Assembly: GCA_937873155.1 (NCBI GenBank)
Contig: CALMVZ010000035.1
Span: forward strand, 62,001 to 126,000
Direction: 5' to 3'
DNA: 64,000 bases
From: an uncultured Bacteroidota bacterium
Lineage (GTDB): Bacteria; Bacteroidota; Bacteroidia; B-17B0; Aurantibacillaceae
The notes beneath the pieces are model-generated. The model did no database searches, had not been told where the DNA came from, and saw only the letters and a program-made list of their open reading frames with translations. This document shows positions 50,180-59,506 of this stretch, in pieces. The translations under genes were made by a program, and so were the position numbers. Each line of letters begins with the position of its first letter. Position 1 is the stretch's first letter.

Positions 50180-53100
50180 TTACCTGAAGAGTCCAACAGA
50201 ACCATTTTTCTTAACCGGTTCTTTTGCACTATCAAATCCTGTAGCAACAATAAAATAGTAATAAGTGCCATCAGACGCTTTTTCACCGTTATTGGTAATT
50301 CCATCCCAAGCCGCTTTAGCACCGATGAAATTATACATTAATTGACCCCAACGGTTAAAGATCTGTAACTCTATTTCTTTTACACCTGTTGATTTAATAG
50401 TGAAAACATCATTGGTATTATCACCATTTGGTGTAAACACGTTTGGTACTTCAAGAGTAAATCCATCTTCGATAGTAATAACAACGGTAGCTGAATCACT
50501 GCATAAACCTGTTGATGCGATCATCAACACTGTATAAGTACCTGCAACACTATAAGTATTAGAAACAGACAAAGTAGTTGTGGTTATTGAAGAATTACCA
50601 TCACCAAAACTCCATGTAAATAAAGTTGCGCTGGAAGAACTTAAATTAGCGAAGTTCACTGTTTGTGGAGCAAAGCCTGTTGTAACATCAGGAATTATAG
50701 AAGCAGTAGGGACTCCGTTAACCAAAATTACCGTGCTCGTAGAGATACAACCTGTTGTAGGGTTCGTAACCGTTAGAACATAAGTTCCCGGTTGATCTAC
50801 TACAGGAGTTGATGTATTAGAACCTGTAATTGTTCCCGGTCCTGTCCAGCTGAATGTTACACCCGGATCAGGAGAACCGCCATTTAATGTTGCAGTAGTA
50901 GCACCGCAAGGCATAACTGCATTAGCCACCGAAGTTGCTGTTGGAACAGTAGTATTATTATCAACAGTAAATGAAACTGCAGTTGTACAGCTTGTTGCCG
51001 GATCTGTTATCACAACAGAATAAGTTCCTGCGGTATTTACTGAAATAGTTGGTGTAGTTGCTGATGTACTCCATACGTAAGTAACGTTGGTTGGAGTTGC
51101 ATTGGCAGTTAAGATATTTGTACTGTTAGTTGGTGAACATCCGATACCAACCGATGAAGAAGAAGTAACATTCAATAACGGTGGAATTGTTGTTCCAACA
51201 ACAACAACAGTTAATGTGTTATTAGTACAACCCGTCAATGTATTTGTTACAGAAACACTGTATGTTCCGTTTTGATTAACAGTAACACTGCCATCAGTTG
51301 CACTGCCAACAATACCGGGACCACTCCAAACATAAGTAAGATCAGTTGTCGGTGTGTAAGCCGGAGAAATAATTGTTGTAGGGTTAGCACAACTTAAAGG
51401 ACTTGCAGTTCCTGTTCCTGCAACAAAAGTTGGGGCGGTTGTTGAATTTGCAACGGTAATAATAGGGTATGAAACACAGCCATTTGTTGCGGTAATAGCA
51501 CAAGTATATGTGCCGGGAGTTGTAAAAGTAACAACACTTCCGGTAGTTGAACCGGATATACCCGAAGCAGGACTCCAGGAATAAGAACCAATTCCAATAG
51601 AGGAAGTAACGGTGACACTAACAGTTTGGTTAGCGCTTAAACAAGTTATACTTGGATTAGAATTACTTAATACATATGTCGGAGATCCGGGATTTGGCGA
51701 CACTGTTGCAATAGAAGCTGCCGCCGAACATCCGTTGGTTCCTGTTACAACTACACTATAAGTACCACTTCCATTAACAACCGCAGATGCAGAAGTTGCA
51801 CCGCTTGTTATACTCCCGGGGCCTGAAGCAATCCATGAATAAGTGGAAGCTCCGACTGCTGTGGCAGTTAATGCTGTTGTAGGTGTAGCACATGACAATG
51901 TAAATGTTGACGGATTGATACCAACAGAACTTGGCGCTGTGGTACTTGAATTAACTGTTAAAGCAGTTGTGCCAACGCAGCCATTTGAAGTATTAGTTAC
52001 TGTTACATTATAAGTACCTCCTAAACTTGCTGTTGCTGTTGATAAAGTATTTGTACCAACAATTCCGGGACCTGACCAATTATAAGAATAAGTTCCAACC
52101 CCTGCTCCGGCTGTCAAAGTCGCGTCAGTTGCACTGCAGGTAATAACGTTAGAAGAAGACGTTGTAGGAGTTACCGCCGCGTTATCAGCGGTAACACTAT
52201 TTGTAATAATAGATGTACAACTATTTAATAAGTTGGTAAGGGTTAAAGTATAAACACCACCCTGGTTCACATTGATAGTTGCAGTGCCAGCGCCTGAAAC
52301 TATGCCGGGCCCGCTCCAAGTATACGAAACAGGTGAAGTTGTAGTTGTAGCAACAACCTGTGCGCCTGTGGCCAAACAAGTTATTGTATTTGAATTCGCT
52401 AATGTAGCTGTAGGACTGTTTGCATCTGGTACAACAGTAAATGTTGCCGGAGCACTTGCACAACCATTAGCAGGATTTGTTACAGTCATTGAATAAGTTC
52501 CTGCACTACATGCAGTAGCTGTATATGAATTAGCACCTGCACAAACACCACCTGTCCAAACTACCGTACACGAACTTGGATTTGCACTACCTATTAAAGT
52601 AACCGAAGGTGTTGCACAAGTAATATTTACTGATCCGCTACCCAAAGCAGCGGGCGGTGTTGTATTAGTACCAATAGCTGCAATAGCTGCACTTGTACAA
52701 CTATTAGCAGTACTTGTTACAACTAAAGTGTAATTTCCTGACAGAACAACATTCACGGTTTGTGTATTTGCAGGACCAACTATACCGGTTCCTAACCATG
52801 AATACAGAACGCCTGAAGATGGATTTCCTGTTATATTAACTGAAGATGTAGAACAAGTTAAAGATTGTGACGGAATAGCTGTTTGCGTAGGAGCTGTGGT
52901 ATTTGTATTTGCAACAACCACTGCTGCCGGTGCTGAACAACCGTTAGTTCCTGTAACAACAACCGAGTAAGTTCCACCACCCGAACCTGTAGCGCTTGAT
53001 GAAGTTGCTCCCGAAGTGATCGAGGATCCCGCAGGGGCAGTCCATGAATAAGTTAAACCGGTTGGAGTAACCCCTAAGTTAATTGCAGTTGAAGCACAAG

Positions 53101-55804
53101 TAACGGTTCCTGAAGTGCTTGCAGATATACCTGTAGGAGCCAAAGTATTAAATGGCGCTGATGCAGTTGCCTGAGCCGTACATCCATTTACGGAGCTTTG
53201 GAAAATAACTGTGTATGTTCCCGGTCCTGTACCCGTAGTATTAGCATTATTCACACCACCACTTATCGAACTTCCCACAGGTGGTACCCATGTATAAGTT
53301 CCACCACTTGATGGCGATCCGCTTAAACTGAATGTTTGGCTTGCACAAGTAATAGAACTTGTTGCAGAAGCGCTCACGCCCGTAGGCGCAACAGTGTTTA
53401 TGATGGCAGATGCCGTAGCCTGTGTGGTACAACCGTTAGTTGCACTTGTAACTCTTACCGTATATGTACCAGGACCAGAGCCGGTCGTATTTTGATTATT
53501 CACGCCTCCGGTTATCGAACTTCCAGCAGGAGCAGTCCATGTATAGGTCATACCCGAAGGATTAGAAGTTAAATTGATAACGCTGTTTGTACAAGTAACT
53601 GAAGCGCTTGATCCAGCTGTAACACCTACAGGCGCAACTGTGTTAAATGGTGCGGCAACTGTAGCCTGTGCAGTACATCCGTTAACGGCACTCGCCGCAA
53701 TTAAAGTATATGTACCACTTCCCGAACCCGTCGTGTTTTGGTTATTTACACCGCCGGTAATAGAACTACCAACAGGAGCAACCCAGGTATAGGTCATACC
53801 TGCAGGAGTACCATTTAAAGAAAGCGTATTACTTGAGCAGGTGATTGAGCTTCCGGCAGTGGCATTCACGCCAACCGGAGCTACTGTATTGATCGAAGCC
53901 GCCACAGTCGCAATATTTGTACAACCGTTAACTGCATCTGTAACTCTTACAGTATATGTTCCGGGACCTGAACCTGTTGTGTTTTGATTATTGACACCAC
54001 CGGTTATCGAACTACCCGCAGGAGCTGTCCATGTATAAGTTAATCCATTTAAACCGGCAGTAAGATTTATTGTACTGCTGCTGCAAGTTACGTTACCCGA
54101 AGTGCCGGCTGTTGCAGTTGGTGCAACTGTATTGATCAATGCTGCAACTGTTGCCTGGGCAGTACAACCATTAACAGCACTTTGTATTTTTACAGTGTAT
54201 GTTCCGGGACCTGAACCGGTAGTATTCTGATTATTTGCACCACCCGTAATCGAACTTCCCCCGGGAGCAGTCCACGTATAAGTCAAACCACCTGTAGTAG
54301 AAGTTAAGTTTATTGAAGTATTATTACACGTAACCGAACCAGATGTTCCTGCTGAAGTAGAAGGAGCAACTGTATTGATCTGAGCGGCCACAGTCGTAAT
54401 TGCTGAACATCCGTTAGCCGGATTCACAACCCTTACGGTGTAGGTACCCGGACCGGAACCTGTAGTATTTTGATTATTGACGCCGCCTGTAATCGAACTT
54501 CCAGCAGGTGCAGTCCATGTGTAATTCATACCGGCAGGCAGTGATGTTAAGTTGATAGAGTTGTTGGTACAGGTAACAGAAGCTGATGTACCTGCTGTTG
54601 GTGACGGAGGTGTTGTATTTGTTCCAACTGCCACAGTACTAGGAAGGGATGTACAACCGCCTGAAGTGACAGTTAAAGTATAAGTTCCCGCTGTTCCAAC
54701 AGTAGGATTCGCGGTGGTACCTCCTGAAATAATTCCGGGACCGGACCATGAATAGCTTGGGCCACCTGAACCCGCAAGCACTGTTGTAATATTAACACAG
54801 GTTAAAGATTGGGTTGCTCCTGCATTTGCGACGGGCAAAGGATTAACAATAATATTATTTGAAAATGTTCGACCACATTGAGGACTAACACCAACCGTAT
54901 ATGTTACAGGGAAAGTGCCAGCTCCTGTAAGAGAAGGACAGAACGATGTACTGGAAACACCAAGAGGAGCCGTAAAAGTTCCTCCGGCGGTGGCCGTTCC
55001 GGATAGTAATGGGGTTAAATTCACACATGGCCCGTTAGCACACATGGCAGCTGGTGCCGACCATGTTGCACTATAAGGATTAGTGATAGAAATAGTTCTT
55101 GTAAGAATAGGACAAACACCCGAAGGACCCTGAGTATCGAACGAATAAGAAACTGTATATATACCCTGAGCCATCTGATAAGTATCCAACCAACAATAAC
55201 CTGCCTGACTTACAAAAGAGGCAGTTGACGCAATGGCAGGTGCAATTGTCCAGGAAGGAAGACCAATCGGTGAACCGGCAGGTATAGTAACTGTTTGACA
55301 ATTTCCAGCAGGAGTATTTGCCCATACACCACTTGCTAATGGTACACTGCTATAACAGCTTGAAACCGTATAACCAAAAGAGGCACCCGCATTTATGTTG
55401 CAAAGGTTATAGCCATGGGTCTGACTAGGGTCAACTCCGTACAATGAAAAAGTATAGTTAGAAGAACTCGGCAAAACGGAAGAACAGGTTGGACATAACA
55501 TCGCGACATTTGTATTTGTCCCCTGACCAACAATTACAGAGTTGTTTGATGCTGTGAGTGGTGCAGTTGGATTGAACCTGATCCTTATACAAGGCACACT
55601 TCCGGTATTCCCTACCAGCCAATTGGTTTCATGCAGATAGATCAGATCCGGATAATTACATGGAATGGTAGCTGAAATAGGTGCATCAGTAGCATCATTA
55701 TAAACACCAAGACTTGGAGAAACCATACAAGTCATTTGTGCATTAATGTTGTTTCCCGAAAGAAACAATACTAACAATAATAAGATTTTGTAAATGTTTT
55801 TCAT
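50180..55804 (-). CDS. Giant secreted surface protein 3 (17 Ig-like modules, PKD, T9SS type B CTD)
   Basis: A 1874-residue protein with a signal peptide (IYKILLLLVLFLSGNNINAQ). The N-terminal 300 or so residues are cysteine-rich and unlike those of the other giants (NYPDLIYLHETNWLVGNTG, and GYCWLDTYQMAQGIYTVSYS). Seventeen Ig-like modules follow, each with an opening TC and closing GC cysteine. Modules 2-7 form a block with the repeated core GSSITGGVNNQNTTGSG. The last ten keep the order seen in giants 1 and 2. A PKD domain (FTWSFGDGN) and a gliding-motility-associated C-terminal domain (VPNVFTPNGDNTNDVF) end it. The CTD has a short insertion (SAKEPVK) compared with its paralogues. A small secreted protein gene lies 8 bases upstream, probably co-transcribed. 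Confidence 0.92.
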   Translation of the reverse strand: MKNIYKILLLLVLFLSGNNINAQMTCMVSPSLGVYNDATDAPISATIPCNYPDLIYLHETNWLVGNTGSVPCIRIRFNPTAPLTASNNSVIVGQGTNTNVAMLCPTCSSVLPSSSNYTFSLYGVDPSQTHGYNLCNINAGASFGYTVSSCYSSVPLASGVWANTPAGNCQTVTIPAGSPIGLPSWTIAPAIASTASFVSQAGYCWLDTYQMAQGIYTVSYSFDTQGPSGVCPILTRTISITNPYSATWSAPAAMCANGPCVNLTPLLSGTATAGGTFTAPLGVSSTSFCPSLTGAGTFPVTYTVGVSPQCGRTFSNNIIVNPLPVANAGATQSLTCVNITTVLAGSGGPSYSWSGPGIISGGTTANPTVGTAGTYTLTVTSGGCTSLPSTVAVGTNTTPPSPTAGTSASVTCTNNSINLTSLPAGMNYTWTAPAGSSITGGVNNQNTTGSGPGTYTVRVVNPANGCSAITTVAAQINTVAPSTSAGTSGSVTCNNTSINLTSTTGGLTYTWTAPGGSSITGGANNQNTTGSGPGTYTVKIQSAVNGCTAQATVAALINTVAPTATAGTSGNVTCSSSTINLTAGLNGLTYTWTAPAGSSITGGVNNQNTTGSGPGTYTVRVTDAVNGCTNIATVAASINTVAPVGVNATAGSSITCSSNTLSLNGTPAGMTYTWVAPVGSSITGGVNNQNTTGSGSGTYTLIAASAVNGCTAQATVAAPFNTVAPVGVTAGSSASVTCTNSVINLTSNPSGMTYTWTAPAGSSITGGVNNQNTTGSGPGTYTVRVTSATNGCTTQATASAIINTVAPTGVSASATSSITCASQTFSLSGSPSSGGTYTWVPPVGSSISGGVNNANTTGTGPGTYTVIFQSSVNGCTAQATASAPFNTLAPTGISASTSGTVTCASTAINLGVTPTGLTYSWTAPAGSSITSGATSSSATGSGGGTYSVVVTGTNGCSAPAAVVVANTNTTAPTQTAIPSQSLTCSTSSVNITGNPSSGVLYSWLGTGIVGPANTQTVNVVLSGNYTLVVTSTANSCTSAAIAAIGTNTTPPAALGSGSVNITCATPSVTLIGSANPSSCTVVWTGGVCAGANSYTATACSAGTYSMTVTNPANGCASAPATFTVVPDANSPTATLANSNTITCLATGAQVVATTTTSPVSYTWSGPGIVSGAGTATINVNQGGVYTLTLTNLLNSCTSIITNSVTADNAAVTPTTSSSNVITCSATDATLTAGAGVGTYSYNWSGPGIVGTNTLSTATASLGGTYNVTVTNTSNGCVGTTALTVNSSTTAPSSVGINPSTFTLSCATPTTALTATAVGASTYSWIASGPGSITSGATSASAVVNGSGTYSVVVTGTNGCSAAASIATVSPNPGSPTYVLSNSNPSITCLSANQTVSVTVTSSIGIGSYSWSPASGISGSTTGSVVTFTTPGTYTCAITATNGCVSYPIITVANSTTAPTFVAGTGTASPLSCANPTTIISPAYTPTTDLTYVWSGPGIVGSATDGSVTVNQNGTYSVSVTNTLTGCTNNTLTVVVVGTTIPPLLNVTSSSSVGIGCSPTNSTNILTANATPTNVTYVWSTSATTPTISVNTAGTYSVVITDPATSCTTAVSFTVDNNTTVPTATSVANAVMPCGATTATLNGGSPDPGVTFSWTGPGTITGSNTSTPVVDQPGTYVLTVTNPTTGCISTSTVILVNGVPTASIIPDVTTGFAPQTVNFANLSSSSATLFTWSFGDGNSSITTTTLSVSNTYSVAGTYTVLMIASTGLCSDSATVVITIEDGFTLEVPNVFTPNGDNTNDVFTIKSTGVKEIELQIFNRWGQLMYNFIGAKAAWDGITNNGEKASDGTYYYFIVATGFDSAKEPVKKNGSVGLFR
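50715..54840 (-). repeat. Array of 17 Ig-like coding modules in giant gene 3
   Basis: In-frame modules of about 235-250 bases. The N-terminal-side block has expanded by tandem duplication, and the C-terminal ten align one-to-one with the paralogues. Confidence 0.9.
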
Positions 55805-55812
55805 ATCTGAAA

Positions 55813-56166
55813 TTATTCTGTAATTAATGAATTCTTATGTTCAGGTTTTAGCAGATGCTTGTTCTTAGATATCCAGTCGTTAAGAACCTTTAGATACTCC
55901 GACTTAACAACATACCCGGCAGATTTTGGCGCCTGAGTTGGAATAATATCATTTAAAAAATAATTTTTTAAAGTTGCATCATAACCAAAATATGAAGAGG
56001 GCTGCGAAAGTCCCTGCCTTTGCATAGTTACATCATCATGTCTTTTTTTGAACTCCTGGAATTTAGGATCGTTTGACATGTCAGGTTTGTTTTGAACACT
56101 TGCATCCTGAGCGAATGAGATTTGCGCGAAACAACATGCAATAGAAAAAAAGAATAGTTTTTTCAT
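55813..56166 (-). CDS. Small secreted protein upstream of giant gene 3
   Basis: A 117-residue protein with a signal peptide (KKLFFFSIACCFAQISFAQ). The mature part is hydrophilic and probably helical (DPKFQEFKKRHDDVTMQRQG, then KVLNDWISKNKHLL). It has no C-terminal sorting domain, so it is expected to stay in the periplasm. No family is recognised. It ends 8 bases before the giant gene 3 start, which implies a shared transcript and possibly a chaperone-like or partner role; this is inference. The frame extends upstream 17 codons without a signal-like sequence, so the ATG at 56166 is used. Confidence 0.8.
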   Translation of the reverse strand: MKKLFFFSIACCFAQISFAQDASVQNKPDMSNDPKFQEFKKRHDDVTMQRQGLSQPSSYFGYDATLKNYFLNDIIPTQAPKSAGYVVKSEYLKVLNDWISKNKHLLKPEHKNSLITE

Positions 56167-56285
56167 GTTTGGTAAAATTTCGACTAAGATAATAAAAAGC
56201 AGGTAAAAATCAACCAAACAAAGAACTAATTAATTATTGATTTTCAATAAGTTAAAGCTAAACTCACCTAAATTGTTTTAAATGC

Positions 56286-58202
56286 TTACCAAGCCTTTTT
56301 ATTGAATTTTATTTCCAGTTTTGTTATAAAATCTGCAACATTGGAGTTGTTGGGATTTATTTGCAAGGCTGCTTTATAGTAATAGATGCTATTCAGAGTA
56401 TCCCTGGCTTCAAAAAATGTTTTTCCAATAAGAACATTCATTAATTCGGGTTGGATACCTTGATCCAGTTTTTCCTTTAAGAATTTAACTCCTTCAGAAG
56501 GATTGGTACGGGTATAAAGATCCTGGAGTACTTCGTAAGGCACGGAAAAATCACCTTTTGTGTCGTGCAGGATGGCCAGTTTCAGATATTTTTTTGCAAG
56601 ATCAACCTGTCCTAACCTGAAATACGCTATCCCTATATTACAGATCACCTCTTTTTTAGTTGTATCCCGTTTATAGGCCAATTTCAAATAAGGCAGTGCT
56701 TCCGCAGGTTGACGCTCAAAGGTCAGATACATGTAAGATAAATTATTGTAACATCCGCCACAGGAAGAATCGGTTTGGATCGATCTTTTCAGGATCTGTT
56801 CCGCTTCCCTGATCTTTCTTATTTTTTCACCTTCAGTCATCTCTTTCGCTTTATTCGGATCACTGATATTAATAATGAGCTGACTTGTGGTTAAGAGCGC
56901 AAGTTTTACCGATTCAGGATACTTTTTCGCATCGGCTTCAAACAGAACATATTTATTTTTCCATTCTTTATTACGCATCACAATTAAAAACGAGAACAGC
57001 ACAAGAAAAATGCCCGGTATCATTTTCTGATAAGGTTTCAGATCTGCGAACGAAATATTTGCCTTTGGATTGTTCCTGTAATAAAATAAAAAGTACACCG
57101 CTATTAAACTGAATCCTGTTGATGCAAAGAATGCAAACCGGTCGGCAACAATCCCCGGTGCAGGCATAGCAAAATTCAGGTACATAGAGATCGACAGACC
57201 GAAAAATACAATGCCATACCACAAAAGATCCGGTTTTTTAAATCTCTTGAAGAAAACATAAGCCATCCCTGCGAAACCTGCCAGACCAAGAAGTGCAAAG
57301 AAAGAAGTGAATGAGTAGACCGAAATTGTATTATAGCCATAATACGATGCCATTTTTGTCGGGAAGATCAACATCTTGATATAAAACCCAAGCGAGTTAA
57401 AAGTAGCTGAGACCCTTAACATAACATCTCTTTCAAAATACAACGGGCTCTCAAAATAATTAAAGGTCCTCACCTGCGCTACACTCCTATCCAATAAAAA
57501 ATGTTTGGCAACCTTATAAGAATAGAAAGAAACAATGAACATCAGGATGATCCCTACGATCAGTTTTACCTTTAAGCTTCCGCGTTTCAACAAGATCAAA
57601 GGCACCAACACTAAAAAAGGGAATACATCGAACTTACTCAGGAACGCCAATCCAAAACTTATAATAGCAGGTAAAATGAAAAGTATTTTTTTTGTTTCGG
57701 TATATTTTGCAATTGAAATAAATCCAAGTATTGAAAAAATAAAACACAACAGGATATCGCGATTCTTTAAACTGGCAACTACCTCGGTATGTATTGGTAA
57801 AATAGCAAATATGAAAACAGCCGAGAATATTATAAATGGAGGATACTCTTTGAATAACAGCTTAAAAAGCCTTAACAGAACCAATAAGCATATGGCATAC
57901 AACAACACATTTATAAAATGGCCTGCCATGATATTCAATCCGAAAAGCTGGTGTTGCAGAGCGAAAGTAACTTTAACAATAGGCCTGTATTCGTACATGT
58001 TTCCACTCTCATCATTCACATGGTAGGTCCTGAAGATCCTAGGAATTGCTTTTATTCCTTTTGAAGTAATGTTATCCGGACCGGTCACAAACTCATCATC
58101 CAATCCGTAACCGTTTGTCAGTGTATTTCCGTATAAAATAAAAGCTGTTAATACAAGTATGATCCTGTGATTTTTCGGAGCGAATATTTTTTTGAGTAAC
58201 AT
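56286..58202 (-). CDS. TMTC-like membrane glycosyltransferase with C-terminal TPRs
   Basis: A 638-residue polytopic membrane protein with about 11 membrane helices over residues 15-400, then TPR-type helices (about 455-635). The first luminal loop has acidic NGYGLDDEFVTG, as in GT-C enzymes. EYRPIVKVTFALQHQLFGLN and AILPIHTEVVASLKNRDILL closely follow the pattern of TMTC proteins, which O-mannosylate beta-sandwich cadherin domains in animals. Bacterial relatives are mostly uncharacterised. It would use a polyprenyl-phosphate sugar on the outer face of the inner membrane. It lies 18 bases after the acyl-CoA dehydrogenase gene and upstream of the giant Ig-like protein genes on the same strand. 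Confidence 0.85.
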   Translation of the reverse strand: MLLKKIFAPKNHRIILVLTAFILYGNTLTNGYGLDDEFVTGPDNITSKGIKAIPRIFRTYHVNDESGNMYEYRPIVKVTFALQHQLFGLNIMAGHFINVLLYAICLLVLLRLFKLLFKEYPPFIIFSAVFIFAILPIHTEVVASLKNRDILLCFIFSILGFISIAKYTETKKILFILPAIISFGLAFLSKFDVFPFLVLVPLILLKRGSLKVKLIVGIILMFIVSFYSYKVAKHFLLDRSVAQVRTFNYFESPLYFERDVMLRVSATFNSLGFYIKMLIFPTKMASYYGYNTISVYSFTSFFALLGLAGFAGMAYVFFKRFKKPDLLWYGIVFFGLSISMYLNFAMPAPGIVADRFAFFASTGFSLIAVYFLFYYRNNPKANISFADLKPYQKMIPGIFLVLFSFLIVMRNKEWKNKYVLFEADAKKYPESVKLALLTTSQLIINISDPNKAKEMTEGEKIRKIREAEQILKRSIQTDSSCGGCYNNLSYMYLTFERQPAEALPYLKLAYKRDTTKKEVICNIGIAYFRLGQVDLAKKYLKLAILHDTKGDFSVPYEVLQDLYTRTNPSEGVKFLKEKLDQGIQPELMNVLIGKTFFEARDTLNSIYYYKAALQINPNNSNVADFITKLEIKFNKKAW

Positions 58203-58220
58203 AGTTTAACAGAACAAATT

Positions 58221-59366
58221 TTAAACGTCAGCCGAAATGATATTACGTTGAATTGCTGAAGTGCCTGAATACAACAAAGAAGCAAAACTGTCCCTGTATT
58301 CGCGTTCGATACCCGCTTCCACCAGATAACCGTAAGCACCGAAGATCTCTTGTAATTGCTTGATCGCAGTTACAACATGTTCCGAAACAAAAAGTTTTGC
58401 TATGGATGCGCGTGTCAATGCATTTTTAGGTTTTGTATCAATAGAATACGCTGCATCATAAACTAAATTCTTACCCGCATTTAAAATTGTTTTAATATCT
58501 GCTATCTTATGCTGAATATTCTGGAATTCAAACAGATTTTTGTTGTTCAGTTTTCTTTTCTTGGTGAAAAGAACTGCTTTATCAAGAACTCTATCCAATT
58601 GTCCAACTAAAAAAGCACTTACCACTGCCCTCTCCCAGATCATACTGTTGTTGAATATCTGTCCGCCGGAACCCGGTTTTCCGATCATACTATCTTCATC
58701 AATTTCAAAATGATTGAATTTTATATCACCCATTTGAGCAGTACGCAATCCCATCTTATCTTTCACTTTACTGATCTTGATCTCTTTTGCATCTGATTTT
58801 ACGATGAAACAGGAAACTCCTCCGAAAAAACCTTTGGTTTTATCTGTTAAAGCATAAACCACCAAAACATCACATACAGGTGAATTGGTTATGTACCTTT
58901 TTTCCCCATCGATGATATAAGAACTGCCTTTTTTAACTGCCATCGACGACATATTGTAAACATCGGATCCTGCATTATACTCTGTAATTGCATTGGCAGC
59001 GATCCATTGTCCGGATGCCATTTTTTTAAGGTACTTATCTTTTTGTTCATCACTTCCGTAAAAAGAGAGTGGAGAAACACAAGCGATCAAATGAGCAATT
59101 GAAGAAAATATCATTCCGTTATTTTCACAACCATAAGCTAATGCTTCATAAGCTACACAGGTTTTAAGAGCTGAAAATCCTTTTCCGCCATAACTTTCAT
59201 CGGCCACTAATCCGTGCAAACCATTCTTCGAAAAGTGATTCCATAAACTGCGGTCGAAAAAATTATTCTTATCCTGTTCTACCAGGTCTTTTGCAGGAAA
59301 AGACTTTCCCACTTCGTGAAACGTATTGTAAATAGTTTTATAGTTCTTTAATATCCCTAAGATCAT
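58221..59366 (-). CDS. Acyl-CoA dehydrogenase-family protein
   Basis: A 381-residue flavoprotein of the acyl-CoA dehydrogenase fold: helical N-terminal domain (LHGLVADESYGGKGFSALKT), central beta domain (AITEYNAGSDVYNMSSMAVK, then GEKRYITNSPVCDVLVVYAL) and C-terminal helical domain (IFGAYGYLVEAGIEREYRDS). At the MCAD-type catalytic position (YEGT) the sequence is YSGT, so that glutamate is absent. A glutamate is present in MIWERAVVSAF, where isovaleryl- and long-chain dehydrogenases keep their base. It probably acts on a CoA- or carrier-bound acyl chain, given the divergent KAS/ACP operon. The ATG at 59366 is preferred over an upstream TTG and sits 27 bases after a good -7 element. Confidence 0.92.
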   Translation of the reverse strand: MILGILKNYKTIYNTFHEVGKSFPAKDLVEQDKNNFFDRSLWNHFSKNGLHGLVADESYGGKGFSALKTCVAYEALAYGCENNGMIFSSIAHLIACVSPLSFYGSDEQKDKYLKKMASGQWIAANAITEYNAGSDVYNMSSMAVKKGSSYIIDGEKRYITNSPVCDVLVVYALTDKTKGFFGGVSCFIVKSDAKEIKISKVKDKMGLRTAQMGDIKFNHFEIDEDSMIGKPGSGGQIFNNSMIWERAVVSAFLVGQLDRVLDKAVLFTKKRKLNNKNLFEFQNIQHKIADIKTILNAGKNLVYDAAYSIDTKPKNALTRASIAKLFVSEHVVTAIKQLQEIFGAYGYLVEAGIEREYRDSFASLLYSGTSAIQRNIISADV

Positions 59367-59392
59367 ATGAAAACTTTTAGATAAATACCATC

Positions 59393-59400
59393 CAAAAATA
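59393..59400 (-). promoter_or_regulatory. Candidate -7 promoter element of the acyl-CoA dehydrogenase operon
   Basis: The minus strand reads TATTTTTG, matching TAnnTTTG, 26 bases before the chosen ATG. Confidence 0.5.
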
Positions 59401-59468
59401 ACATAATAAACCAAATTAAGCCTGAGATAGGTAAATAAGTTTTAACCCGTTAAGAACAATCGTGTTAA

Positions 59469-59500
59469 TTTGCAGTAAAGGCACATTTTTTCTACATTTA
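59469..59500 (+). promoter_or_regulatory. Candidate promoter of the KAS/ACP operon
   Basis: A -33 box TTTG (59469-59472), a 20-base spacer and TACATTTA (59493-59500), one base off TAnnTTTG. It lies 6 bases before the ATG. Together with the minus-strand element it makes a divergent control region of about 140 bases. Confidence 0.55.
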
Positions 59501-59506
59501 TAGCTT

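Noticed and set aside
38381-55804. Long open frames on the plus strand and in other minus frames across the giant genes
   Set aside because: The repetitive, Thr/Ser/Gly-rich coding sequence lacks stops in other frames. The products are low-complexity, lack signal peptides or domains, and mirror the repeat period of the real genes.
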